From NCBI GenBank assembly GCA_964385045.1, contig CAYLNM010000009.1:1-55718 (forward strand): a DNA stretch of 55,718 nucleotides, read 5' to 3'. This stretch comes from CAYLNM01 sp964385045. GTDB taxonomy: Bacteria; Planctomycetota; Phycisphaerae; Phycisphaerales; SM1A02. The position numbers and the translations under genes are program-made. The notes below the pieces were generated by a model. The model did not search any database. It was not told where the DNA came from and was given only the letters and a program-made list of their open reading frames with translations. Within the stretch, counting starts at the first letter, position 1. Each line of letters begins with the position of its first letter. This document shows, piece by piece, positions 24,423 to 36,060 of this stretch.

Positions 24423-25179
24423 GCCGCCGGCCCGCGGCCCGGCGCCCGGCCGGGTCCCGCCGATCCGCGGCCGCGGTGCGGCCCGCAATCCGTTCACGCT
24501 GGACCGCGTGCGGCCGGGGGCCCTCGCGTGGGACCACGCCGACGACCCCGCGGCCGCGCCGGCGGCGGTCCTCGCGGCCCTCGACGCGGCCCCGTGGGGG
24601 GAGGCGGCGATCGTGGGACCGCACGGCACCGGCAAGTCGAGCCTCTTGGTGGCGGTCGAGCGGCACCTCGAGCGGGCGGGCCGCCCGGTGGGCCGGGTCA
24701 CCGCACCCGGGCGCGACGAGCGGAACCGGCGAGCGCCGCGGGCGGCGCGGGCGGCGGCGGTGCGGGCGGCGGTGGACGCGACCGTCCGTCTGACGGCGGG
24801 CGGCGGCGACGGAGGCGACGGGGGCGAGCGGCCGGTGCTGCTGCTCGACAGCGCCGACCGGCTCGGCCGGTGGGAGCGGGCGACGGTGCGGCGGGCCGCC
24901 CGCCGCCGCGGCGTGCGGCTGCTGATGGTGACGCATGCGCCGCTCGCGGGCGTGCCGACGGCCCTCGACCGGGTGGTCGCGCCCACGCTGGCCCGTCGCA
25001 TCGCCCGGGGCCTCGCCGCCGGCACCGACTTCCCGGTGCCGGACGAGCCGTGGTTCGCCGCCGCGCTCGCGGCCGAGCACGGGAGCTTTCGCGCGGTGCT
25101 CGAGCGGCTGTACGACGCCTACGAGGTCCACCATCGCCGGGGCCGCGGACGCGACGCGGGCGGCCCTTCCCGGGAGTAG
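24373..25179 (+). CDS. P-loop ATPase
   Basis: A 268-residue predicted ATPase. Walker A is EAAIVGPHGTGKSSLLVAVERHL near residue 80, and Walker B is RPVLLLDSADRLGRW near residue 155, followed by a sensor-like LLMVTHAPL. The family resembles small AAA/AAA+-type loader ATPases but I cannot name it. The middle has a repetitive Ala/Arg stretch. The only start that keeps the conserved NPFTLDRVRPG segment is the GTG at 24373, inside the previous gene. It ends the three-gene run with the two arrestin-like proteins, and its TAG is the first base triplet of the TAGACT box before tRNA-Ser. Confidence 0.75.
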   Translation: MRSPGIHGVRPSSSSAEPPARGPAPGRVPPIRGRGAARNPFTLDRVRPGALAWDHADDPAAAPAAVLAALDAAPWGEAAIVGPHGTGKSSLLVAVERHLERAGRPVGRVTAPGRDERNRRAPRAARAAAVRAAVDATVRLTAGGGDGGDGGERPVLLLDSADRLGRWERATVRRAARRRGVRLLMVTHAPLAGVPTALDRVVAPTLARRIARGLAAGTDFPVPDEPWFAAALAAEHGSFRAVLERLYDAYEVHHRRGRGRDAGGPSRE

Positions 25180-25182
25180 ACT
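25177..25182 (+). promoter_or_regulatory. Putative -10 element of tRNA-Ser (TAGACT)
   Basis: TAGACT overlaps the ATPase stop codon and lies 39 bases before the tRNA 5' end, a suitable distance for a promoter with a short 5' precursor. Confidence 0.45.
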
Positions 25183-25221
25183 CGACGCGCCGGGCGATCC
25201 CGCATCGCCCGCGTTCCCACC

Positions 25222-25309
25222 GGTGGGGTGGCAGAGCGGTTGAATGCACCGGTCTTGAAAACCGGCGTGGCGGTTTCCGTCACCGAGGGTTCGAATCCCT
25301 CCCCCACCG
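25222..25309 (+). tRNA. tRNA-Ser (anticodon TGA)
   Basis: An 88-base tRNA with a long variable arm, the type II shape of serine tRNAs. The acceptor arms GGTGGGG (25222-25228) and CCCCACC (25302-25308) pair perfectly; G25309 is the discriminator and no CCA is encoded. The anticodon loop CTTGAAA presents TGA, reading serine UCA. The D region GCAGAGCGGTTGAATGC and the T loop TTCGAAT are standard. Confidence 0.97.
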
Positions 25310-25331
25310 CTTGACTCCTCGCGCCGCGCAC

Positions 25332-25365
25332 GACGGCGGCCGACTCCACCGAGCCGGCCGCCGTC
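25332..25365 (+). terminator. Hairpin downstream of tRNA-Ser
   Basis: GACGGCGGCCG (25332-25342) and CGGCCGCCGTC (25355-25365) form a perfect 11-base stem with a 12-base loop. There is no T tail, so it may be a transcript-end stabiliser instead of a true intrinsic terminator. It lies between the tRNA and the 3' end of the convergent repeat-protein gene. Confidence 0.4.
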
Positions 25366-25413
25366 GCCTACGGGAGGATGCGGTCGCGCCCCCGGAGCCG
25401 CGACCGCGAGGGC

Positions 25414-27057
25414 TCACGGACAGTCGCCGAAGGCCGAGAGCACCGTCAGCAGGTCGTCGAAGTCGACCGCCCCGTCGAGCGTCGCGTCACCCGGGCAGCC
25501 GGGGCCGACGGGGCACGCGCCGAAGCTCGAGAGCACGCTCAGCAGGTCGTCGAAGTCGACGGTGCCCGAGCCGTCGAAGTCGGCCGGGCAGCTCACCGCG
25601 GGGCCGGAGAAGTCCACCAGCTCCAGGGCGCCATTGATCGCCGCGACCGGATCGGCGTTGCCGCCACCGATGCGCAGGCACACGATCTCGCCGGCGAACG
25701 CGGTCTGGGCGTACGAGCCCGATCGCGTGAAGAGGCCGGACACCCCCTCCTCGACCACCGTCTCGGTGAACACCTCGACGCCGTCCTCGATGAACACGAC
25801 CTCGAAGGTGGCGCTCGCTCCCAGGAAGCCGTGGAAGCCGGTCCACGTCCAGTCGAACCGCACCGTGCCGGAGTCGCGAACGGGTCCGAAGCAGAAGTCG
25901 GTGGTGCGCGGCGACACGCCGCCGGAGAAGATGCCGAGGTCGACGTCGTACTCGAAGCGCGGCGACCGCACCGGGGCGAGGCCGTCGGGGGCGAGCTCGG
26001 TGAGTCCCTCCTCGATGCCGGCGTCGCTCCACCGGTTCTGAGCGGCGACGCCGGCGAACCGCGGCCGCTCGCGGATCAGGTCGCTCAGGACGATCGTGCC
26101 GCTCAGGATCGGGATCTGGTCGAAGTTCTCGCCGCTGACGCGGACGCCCCAGTCGCGGCCGGCCTCGACGTCGATCGAGCCGACGCCCGCGAAGTCGAAC
26201 GATCCGAAGACCTCCTGGTAGGGCACGAGCGGCACGACGAGCTCGCCGTCCTCGGTCTCGGCGAAGAGCTCCAGGCCGCCGAAGGCCTCGAAGAACGCGT
26301 GGGACCCGGACCACTCGAACGCGAGGGACGCCGGGCCGGAGAAGGTGGCGGTGCGCCGGAGCTCGGACGAGCGGAACGTGACGCCGGAGGAGCCACCGGC
26401 GTCCGCCTCGTAGGTCCAGGTGACGGCCTGGGCGTCGCCGGCGGGCGGATCGACGGTGGCGGCGCCGTCCGGCATGGGCTCGAGGTCCCACGTGTCGACG
26501 GCGGCGTCGCCGGTGAAGCCGGCCGCCTCGTAGGTCCAGTCGCCCAGCCGCAGGTCGCCGCGGAGCCGGCTGTTGGAGTCGAAGTTCGATCCCCCCACCT
26601 CGACCCGCAGGCTGCCCCCGGCCTGCACCGGGATCTCGACCGAGCCGTCGAGGTCGAAGGAGGACGGGATGTCGCCGAACGGGAACGCGGTCACGACGGT
26701 CGCCCCGTCGGGTCCCTCGGCGATGAACGCGAGCAAGCCGTTGCTCTCGGCGAAGGCGTGGAAGCCGCTCCACTGCCAGTCGAAGGTGACGACGCCGTCC
26801 TCCTCGGTCGGGAGAGTCAGCATCGCGGTCCGGAACGTCACCCCGATGCCCTCGTCGGTGAGATCGACGTCGTAGGAGTAGATCAGGGCGTCGGCGTCGG
26901 CGGAGCCGATGGTGGTGGTACCCTCGGCGATGCCGCTGGTGGTCCAGTTGGCGAGGGCGTAGAGGCCCTCGAGGGTGGCGGAGGCGGGGCCGGCGAGACC
27001 GGCGGCCGCGAGGACGCCGAGGGCGGCGGTTGACGTGAAGGGGCGGCGTGCGTGCAT
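25414..27057 (-). CDS. Secreted protein with three tandem repeats and two dockerin-type motifs
   Basis: A 547-residue secreted protein. A signal peptide occupies about 1-29 (LGVLAAAGLAGPASA). Three homologous repeats of about 150 residues follow. Each runs through W..(S/G)G....G, then Y.YD or FEYDVD, then GVTFR or the variant SPRTTDF, then V.FDW.W(S/T)GFHAF or SGSHAFFEAFG, and ends with a strand before ANW or NRW. The C-terminus has two dockerin/EF-hand-type motifs, ADFDGSGTVDFDDLLSVLSSFG and ATLDGAVDFDDLLTVLSAFG, joined by a CPVGPGCPG linker. The repeats have no enzyme motif; binding is the likeliest role. The ATG at 27057 has AGGAG nine bases upstream. Confidence 0.85.
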   Translation of the reverse strand: MHARRPFTSTAALGVLAAAGLAGPASATLEGLYALANWTTSGIAEGTTTIGSADADALIYSYDVDLTDEGIGVTFRTAMLTLPTEEDGVVTFDWQWSGFHAFAESNGLLAFIAEGPDGATVVTAFPFGDIPSSFDLDGSVEIPVQAGGSLRVEVGGSNFDSNSRLRGDLRLGDWTYEAAGFTGDAAVDTWDLEPMPDGAATVDPPAGDAQAVTWTYEADAGGSSGVTFRSSELRRTATFSGPASLAFEWSGSHAFFEAFGGLELFAETEDGELVVPLVPYQEVFGSFDFAGVGSIDVEAGRDWGVRVSGENFDQIPILSGTIVLSDLIRERPRFAGVAAQNRWSDAGIEEGLTELAPDGLAPVRSPRFEYDVDLGIFSGGVSPRTTDFCFGPVRDSGTVRFDWTWTGFHGFLGASATFEVVFIEDGVEVFTETVVEEGVSGLFTRSGSYAQTAFAGEIVCLRIGGGNADPVAAINGALELVDFSGPAVSCPADFDGSGTVDFDDLLSVLSSFGACPVGPGCPGDATLDGAVDFDDLLTVLSAFGDCP

Positions 27058-27250
27058 CGTGCGGTCTCCTGACGGGTGGGGCGGAGCCGCAGGCCCCCAA
27101 GGGGCGCCGCTGCCCCGCGCGGGGGGGTGGTCACCTTCGCCCACGGGGTCCGCCGACGCCGGCGCATGGCGCGATGCAGAAAAATCTCGGGTGCGGGCGG
27201 AGCGGCCCGCGGCGGAGCCCGCGGCCCGCCGCGGCAGCCCCCGCGACCCC

Positions 27251-27799
27251 TCAGCTCCCGGGGTCCCGGTCCTCGGCGCCGAGCAGCTTCCGCAGTCGCC
27301 GCCGGGCGGCGTGGGCCCGCGAGTGCACCGTGCCCTCCGGCACTCCGAGGATCTCGGCCACCGAGCGCCCCGGCAGCTCGCGCACCGCGGTGAGGGACAG
27401 CACCACGCGGTGCTCCTCGCCGAGCTGGTCCATCGCCGCGTGCACGCGGCGGGCCTGCTCGCGGCGACGCTGCGCCGCGTCCGGCTCGGAGCCGTCCTGC
27501 GCTCCCCGCGTCGACCGGATCCCGTTGTGCTTCGCCGCCGCCGTCCGCTCGATGTCGCGGCGACGACCTCGCCGGCGGCGGGCCTTCAGCGCGGCGTGAA
27601 TCGCGATCCGCCACAGCCACGTCTCGGGACTCGCCTCGCCGCGGAACCGGCCTCGCGCCCGGTGGGCGGCGAGGAACGTCTCCTGGAGCACGTCCTCGGC
27701 GAGGTCCCGATCGCCGGTGAGGTTGGCCGCGAGGGAGAGGACCGGACGTGCGAGGCGGTCGTAGAGCCCATCGACGTCGAGCGGGGCAGGCTGGTTCAC
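27251..27799 (-). CDS. ECF-family sigma factor
   Basis: A 182-residue sigma factor of the extracytoplasmic function type. Region 2 begins with LYDRLARPVLSLAANLTGDRDLAEDVLQETFLAAHRARGRFRGEASPETWLWRIAIHAAL, with the DAEDVLQETFL-like core. A basic linker follows (RRRRGRRRD). Region 4 is RRVHAAMDQLGEEHRVVLSLTAVRELPGRSVAEILGVPEGTVHSRAHAARRRLRKLL, a clean helix-turn-helix. The GTG at 27799 overlaps the stop of the membrane-protein gene by 4 bases, so that gene is read first and the sigma factor second, the reverse of the usual sigma/anti-sigma order. Confidence 0.93.
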   Translation of the reverse strand: MNQPAPLDVDGLYDRLARPVLSLAANLTGDRDLAEDVLQETFLAAHRARGRFRGEASPETWLWRIAIHAALKARRRRGRRRDIERTAAAKHNGIRSTRGAQDGSEPDAAQRRREQARRVHAAMDQLGEEHRVVLSLTAVRELPGRSVAEILGVPEGTVHSRAHAARRRLRKLLGAEDRDPGS

Positions 27800-28536
27800 C
27801 GGCCGCCCTCCCCGTCGCGGCGTCGGCGACGGCGCCGCTCACCGTCCTCGCGGATCAGCCGCGGCATCCGGGCGAAGGCGCTTCCGCTCACCCAGATCAC
27901 CATCACCAGCAGCATGAGGGTGAACCACCAGGTCCCGCCCGATCGCAGCTGCTCCCACGCCACGAGGAGCAGGCCCGGGGTGGCGACGACCCCGCTGACC
28001 ACGACCAGCCGGTCGAACAGCCGAACCTCTCGGTCGAGCTCGTGCGTCGCCCGCCGCAGCGCCGGCGGCCCGGAGGCCATCGCCCGCTCGAGCCGGCGGT
28101 TGGCCCACCAGGTCCATCCCACGAAGCCGCCGGTCATGACGAGATAGATCGCCGTCACCTCGAGCCGAACGTCGGCCCCGCCGTCGGCGAGGCTCCCGCC
28201 CGCGATCCGCGGCACGAGCGGCGCGATCAACCAGACCGAGGCCGCCCCCACGACGCCCATGAACAGCACCGTCCGGGCGAGCAGCCGGTGCCGGTCCATC
28301 AGGGCCACGATCCGGGTGCGGTTCGCCTCGAGATCGACGTCGGCGGTCGTCGTCGCCGCCGCGTCCGCGAGCAGCTCGGCGAGCGACCGGTCGTCGGACC
28401 AGTCGCCGAGGAGGCACCCGCGGGCGGCGGACTCGGGACCGCCGCCATCCGCGGGCGTTCCGCCGCCGTCCCCGGGGGCGGGCACCGCGGTCTCGGGGTC
28501 GCGCGGGGGTCGTTCGTCGTCGTGTGATGTGCTCAT
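27796..28536 (-). CDS. Four-helix membrane protein coupled to an ECF sigma factor
   Basis: A 246-residue protein. The first ~85 residues are soluble and Asp/Pro-rich at the start, with a SDDRSLAELLADA helix. Then four membrane segments: LLARTVLFMGVVGAASVWLIAP, VTAIYLVMTGGFVGWTWWA, LVVVSGVVATPGLLLVAW and WWFTLMLLVMVIWVSGSAF, ending in a basic tail. The coupling to the sigma gene suggests it holds or senses for that sigma factor, but it has no zinc HxxxCxxC motif of the common anti-sigma class, so the role is inference. The ATG at 28536 has a weak Shine-Dalgarno. It is divergent from the phosphoesterase. Confidence 0.75.
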   Translation of the reverse strand: MSTSHDDERPPRDPETAVPAPGDGGGTPADGGGPESAARGCLLGDWSDDRSLAELLADAAATTTADVDLEANRTRIVALMDRHRLLARTVLFMGVVGAASVWLIAPLVPRIAGGSLADGGADVRLEVTAIYLVMTGGFVGWTWWANRRLERAMASGPPALRRATHELDREVRLFDRLVVVSGVVATPGLLLVAWEQLRSGGTWWFTLMLLVMVIWVSGSAFARMPRLIREDGERRRRRRRDGEGGR

Positions 28537-28699
28537 GGCACCCGGTTGGAGTCCGCTCGTCCCGGGCCGCTTCGCGCGGATCGCGAGAATTCGCCGGAAA
28601 CGCCCCGGATCGTCCTCCGCCCGCCCGTTCGCGACCGGCCTGCGCACCCTGTGCGCCGACTGAACCTCCTGCGAATCGACCGAACGGCCTCTCGGCGGC

Positions 28700-28705
28700 C
28701 ATACT
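28700..28705 (+). promoter_or_regulatory. Putative -10 element of the phosphoesterase (CATACT)
   Basis: CATACT lies 26 bases before the ATG, with a Shine-Dalgarno-like AAAGGA between them. It fits the TAnnnT pattern only loosely. Confidence 0.35.
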
Positions 28706-28731
28706 TCGGCCCTCGCCGAAAGGACCGTCCC

Positions 28732-30450
28732 ATGCCGCATCGCCGCCCGCCGTCCGTCGCCCGTCCGCCCTTCCGCCCCCGCCGAGCCTCCGGCGCCCTC
28801 GCCGCAGCGACCCTCGCGGCCGGCGGAACCGTCGCCGCTCCGGCCTTCGCCGCGACCGCCTCCGCCGCCGCCGACCCCGTCGCCGAGACCGCCGCCGAGA
28901 CCGCCGCCGAGATCACGATCGCCCGCGGCGTCGTCTACCACGACGTCAACGCCGACGGCGACCGCGACCCGGGCGAGCCGGGCGTCTCCGCCGTGCGCGT
29001 GTCCAACGGCGTCGACGTCGTCCTCACCGACGAGCGCGGCCGCTGGGAGCTGCCGGTGGAGGGCGACGCCGTGATCCACGTCGTGAAGCCCGCCGGCTGG
29101 CAGGTGCCGCTGAACGAGCACCACCTCCCCCGCTTCTCGTACGTGCATCGCCCCGACGGATCGCCCGACGGGCTGGCCTTCCCGGGCTTCGCCCCCACCG
29201 GTCCCCTGCCGGACTCGATCGACTTCCCGCTTCGTCCGCACGACGAGCCCGAGCGCTTCGACGTCGTCGTCTTCGGCGACCCGCAGCCGTACACGATGCA
29301 GGACGTGGCGTGGTTCGCCCGCGACGTGATGGCGGAGCTCGTCGGCACCGACGCCGCCTTCGGCGTCTCGCTCGGCGACATCGTGGGCGACGACCTCGAG
29401 CTCTTCGAGCCGCTGAACCAGGCCCAGGCCATGCCCGGCATCCCCTGGTACAACGTCTACGGCAACCACGACATGAACTTCCTGTCGGCCGGCGACGAGC
29501 ACGCGGCGGAGACGTTCATTCGCACCTATGGCGCCGCCGACTACGCCTTCCAGTGGGGCCGGGCGCACTTCCTCGTCCTCGACAACGTGATCTGGAAGGG
29601 CCCGCGCCGGCGCGACGACGGCTCACTCGACATCGGGAACTACCACGGCGAGCTCCGCCCGGATCAGCTCGCGTTCGTGCGGAGCTACCTCGCCACGGTG
29701 CCCCGCGACGAGCTCGTGGTGGTGATGACGCACATCCCGCTGCTCTCGACCGCCGCCCAGCACTCCACCGCCAACCGGCGCGAGCTGCTCGAGGCCCTCT
29801 CGACGCATCCGCGCACGCTGTCGATGTCCGGCCACACGCACACGCAGCGGAAGATTCTCTTCGGCCCCGAGGACGGCTACGCGGCGGGCGAGCATCTCCA
29901 CGCGAACCTCGCCACCGCCTCCGGGTCGTGGTACCGCGGGGCGATCGACGAGGACGGCATCCCCGAGACCAGCATGCGGTGCGGCGCCCCCAACGGCTGG
30001 AACGTCCTGGAGATCGACGGCACCGACTTCGCCCTGCGGTTCGTGCCCGCCCGGCGACCCGCCGACCACCAGATGCGGATCTGGATCGACGCGGACGAGA
30101 TGACGCCCGAGGAGGCCGCCGGCAGCGAGGTGGCGGTCAACGTCTTCGCCGGCAGCGAGCGATCGGTCGTGCGGATGCGGCTGCGGCCCACCGGCGGCGA
30201 GGCCACGGCGTGGATCGGCCTTCGCCACGAGGTCCGCCCCGATCCCTTCCTCGTCGCCCGCAAGGCCCTCGAGGCCTCGGACACCCCGCCCACCGGCCGC
30301 CCGACGCCGGGACTCACCGACTCCTTCCACATGTGGTTCGGGGAGCTGCCCGCCGAGATCGCCCCCGGTCACCACGTGATCGAGGTCGAGACCACCGACA
30401 TGTTCGGCCGGACGCACCGGGCGGTGCGGAGCCTGTGGGTGCGGGGCTGA
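28732..30450 (+). CDS. Secreted calcineurin-like metallophosphoesterase
   Basis: A 572-residue exported phosphoesterase. A signal peptide spans about 1-42 (ALAAATLAAGGTVAAPAFA). An SdrD B-like or MetallophosN domain follows (GVVYHDVNADGDRDPGEPGV...VLTDERGRWELP). The catalytic domain has the two-metal motifs VVVFGDPQPY, GVSLGDIVGDD, WYNVYGNHDMN, VVMTHIPLL and SMSGHTHTQRK. The C-terminal third matches the MetallophosC region. The family cleaves phosphoesters outside the cytoplasm; the substrate is unknown. The ATG at 28732 has AAAGGA eight bases upstream and directly starts the signal peptide. Confidence 0.92.
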   Translation: MPHRRPPSVARPPFRPRRASGALAAATLAAGGTVAAPAFAATASAAADPVAETAAETAAEITIARGVVYHDVNADGDRDPGEPGVSAVRVSNGVDVVLTDERGRWELPVEGDAVIHVVKPAGWQVPLNEHHLPRFSYVHRPDGSPDGLAFPGFAPTGPLPDSIDFPLRPHDEPERFDVVVFGDPQPYTMQDVAWFARDVMAELVGTDAAFGVSLGDIVGDDLELFEPLNQAQAMPGIPWYNVYGNHDMNFLSAGDEHAAETFIRTYGAADYAFQWGRAHFLVLDNVIWKGPRRRDDGSLDIGNYHGELRPDQLAFVRSYLATVPRDELVVVMTHIPLLSTAAQHSTANRRELLEALSTHPRTLSMSGHTHTQRKILFGPEDGYAAGEHLHANLATASGSWYRGAIDEDGIPETSMRCGAPNGWNVLEIDGTDFALRFVPARRPADHQMRIWIDADEMTPEEAAGSEVAVNVFAGSERSVVRMRLRPTGGEATAWIGLRHEVRPDPFLVARKALEASDTPPTGRPTPGLTDSFHMWFGELPAEIAPGHHVIEVETTDMFGRTHRAVRSLWVRG

Positions 30451-30556
30451 TCCCGCCCGACCGCCGGGGGGGACGGCCTCCGTCCGGTGCACCGCCGCGC
30501 GGTGCCGCGCGATCGGCATGGACGCGCCCCCGCGGCGGTGCCCGGCGGACGCCCGC

Positions 30557-30600
30557 CCGCGACCACGTCCGGGGCCACGGCCGCGACCACGTCCGGGGCC
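30557..30600. repeat. Direct 20-base repeat in a convergent gap
   Basis: CCGCGACCACGTCCGGGGCC occurs at 30557-30576 and exactly again at 30581-30600, four bases apart. The repeat lies between the 3' ends of the phosphoesterase and phytochrome genes. Its meaning is unknown. Confidence 0.7.
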
Positions 30601-30624
30601 TCTCCGCCCGGTTCCGGTGCCCGT

Positions 30625-32843
30625 TCAGCCCGCCCCGATCGGTCGCAGCATCACGACGCTGCCCCCGCCTCGGTCCTCGACCGACATCCCGTGGGCCGGG
30701 TCCTCGTCCACCGCGTGGCGCACCCGCTCGAGCTCGTCGCCCGCGAGCCGGCGATCGAACCGCAGCTCGAGGCGCCCGTCGCCGTGCCGCCGCACCGTGA
30801 CCGGAGCATCCTCGGGCAGCGCGGCCATCACGGCCTCGAGGCCGTGCAGCTCGTCGTCCTCGCGCGCCGCGCGGCTCCCCATCTCGGGCGAGGAGTCGCG
30901 CACCAGCCCCGCGAAGCGCTCGCGGAGCTCCCGCACCCGCGCCGGCGCCTGCGTGTCCCGCGGGTCGGAGACCATCCGCTCGAGTCCGGCCAGCCGCTCC
31001 TCGATCTCGGCCATGTCCTCGTGGCGGCCCATCGCCCGGGCGAGGCGATCGACCATCGGGGCGAGCCCGGCCACCACCTCGCGCAGCCGCTCCCGGTCCT
31101 CCCCCGTCTCCGCCGCGTCGGCGAGCATCGCGAGCACCGCCCGGCGCTGCCGCACCAGGTCGGTCCGGGCACGGGCGAGGTCGTCCTCGGCGCGTCGCCG
31201 CCGGCCCTGCTCCGAGTCGAAGGCGTCGTACCGGTCGACGATGTTCACCAGGACTCCCCGCACCCGCTGCGCCACGTCCAGCTCCCACGCCAGCCAGGGC
31301 TCGGACCGTCCGCGCAGCTCCTCCCGCCACGCGGCGAACGACTCGCGGGGCTGCAGCCGAGAGACGCCGCCCGCGTCCCACGCCGCCGGCTTCCGCGGAT
31401 CGCCCGCCCACTGGACGACGCGCGGCTGCTCCGGCCGCAGCCACGCGAGCACGTCGCCCCGCGTGCGGCCGATGCGGATCCCGAGGACCCCGGCCGCGGT
31501 CGCCCCGAGCGTGGCCGCCGGCGGCCACGACTCGGCCAGCCGCTCGTCCGCGAGCACGCCGGACTGGATGGTCGCGTCGAGGTGGTCGAGCAGCGACTCG
31601 AGCTCGCGGGCCTCGGGCACCGCCCCGCAGGACCGGACCCGGCCGCCGATGCGCACCGCGACGCCGCCGGCCGGCACGAGCGGGAGGGCCCCATGGTCCG
31701 GATCGGCCAGGATCCGGAGCGGATCGCGGTCGATCGACAAGGCCTGGACGAGGGCGTCGAGGTGGCGACCGGACTGCGATCGCCGGCGACCGCCGCGCCG
31801 GGGATCGAGCTCGGCCACGTGGGGCATGACCAGCCGGCCGAGCATGCTCGCCGCCCGCCGGACGCGCCCCGAGGGCTGGGCCGGCCCGCGGCCGTGGCAG
31901 GCGACCAGGCCCCACAGCCGGCCCTCGTGCATGAGGGACACGGACATGCTCGACCGCACCCGCATGTTCTCGAGGTACCGCACGTGCACCGGCGACACGG
32001 CCCGCAGGACCGAGCGCGACAGGTCCAGCGGCCCCTCGCCCGGGCGCGCGGCGAGCAGCGGCGACGGCGCCGATCGCGCGTCGAAGATCACGCGCACCGG
32101 CGAGAGCTCGTACAGGCGGCGGGCCTGCGGCGGAATGTCCGACGCGGGGAAGCGGAGCCCGAGGTACCGCTCCATCTCCGGACTGCCGTCCTCGGCCACG
32201 ACCTCCCCCGACCAGGAGTCGTCGAAGCGGTAGACCACGACGCGGTCGAACCCGGTGAGTCGCCGCACCGACTCGGCGAGCCGGGTGGTCACGTGCTCGA
32301 AGGACTCCTCGGCCAGCACCCGCTCGCCGTCGGTCTCCACCCGGTCGAGCAGGTCGCCCTCGGCCTCCTCGCGGGCCGGGGAGCACTCGATCTCCACGAT
32401 CGTGCGGCGGTCGATCGAGACGTGGGCGAAGGCCTCGCACGGCCGCCCTCCGATCACGACGCGGGCCCCGTGCGTCGGCCGTCCGTCGCGAAGCCGCGAC
32501 TCGCCCACCAGGTCGTACACGGTGCCGCCGAGCAGCGAGGTGAGGTCGGCCCCGAGCACCTCGCCCGGCCGGCGATCGAGCAGCTCGGCGACGTTGGTGG
32601 AGACCACGTCGATGCAGAGCTCCTCGTCGATCGCGAAGAGGTAGCCCTGCGGCTGGATGGCGCCGGGGACGTGGATCGGCTCCCGCGCGCACAGGTCGAG
32701 GTCGACGTCGTCCCCGGGCGTCGCCGCGCCGGCGGCGTCCTTCGGCTCGACGTCCACCGGGCGGCGATGCACGCCCCCGCCGCCGTCGCCGAGCGCGGCC
32801 GATCCGTGGCGATCGGCGCCCCCGCCACGGGCTCCGCCGCCGT

Positions 32844-32847
<4 letters not shown>
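30625..32847 (-). CDS. Bacteriophytochrome without a recognisable kinase domain
   Basis: A 740-residue red/far-red photoreceptor. A Gly-rich tail precedes the PAS domain, which has the chromophore-binding Cys53 in DLCAREPIHVPGAIQPQG. The GAF domain has VVVYRFDDSWSGEV, PASDIPPQARRLY (Asp at 236), SPVHVRYLENM with His288 and GLVACHGRG with His318, where the second His of the usual CHH is Gly. The PHY domain has QWAGDPRKP and the tongue PRESFAAWREELRGRSEPW (from 500). All of this fits a biliverdin-type phytochrome. After residue ~540 come ~200 residues of helix and a short beta end with no H-box, N-box or G-boxes, so no kinase is seen. The ATG overlaps the CheB-CheR stop by 4 bases. Confidence 0.88.
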
Positions 32848-35864
<3,017 letters not shown>

Positions 35865-35910
35865 GAACCCTCCCGCCGTCGGCACCACGGACGCCGATGC
35901 CGGCGGTTCG

Positions 35911-35916
35911 ATCATA
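35911..35916 (-). promoter_or_regulatory. Putative -10 element of the CheB-CheR/phytochrome operon (TATGAT)
   Basis: On the minus strand TATGAT lies 46 bases before the ATG at 35864. An upstream in-frame ATG is part of the box itself, so that start is unlikely. Confidence 0.5.
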
Positions 35917-36060
35917 CCGACGAGCCGCCCCGGCGCGGGGGTTTACCCCCACCCATGCGACCGCCGCCCGCGGAACGGATCCGCAGGCGGCCGGTCGGTT
36001 CGAACGTTCGGGCGGTCGCGCCCCGCCGGCCGTGGCCCGGGGAGCGTGGGAGCGCGAGCC

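Noticed and set aside
21520..27057. Cellulosome-type assembly
   Set aside because: Dockerin-like motifs are present but there is no cohesin, scaffoldin or carbohydrase with them in the window.
27796..28536. Classical zinc-binding anti-sigma factor
   Set aside because: There is no HxxxCxxC motif and there are four helices instead of one; I left the role as unknown.
35865..35915. An upstream ATG start for the CheB-CheR fusion
   Set aside because: This ATG is inside the TATGAT promoter-like box and has no ribosome site, while 35864 has GGGAGGG in front of it.
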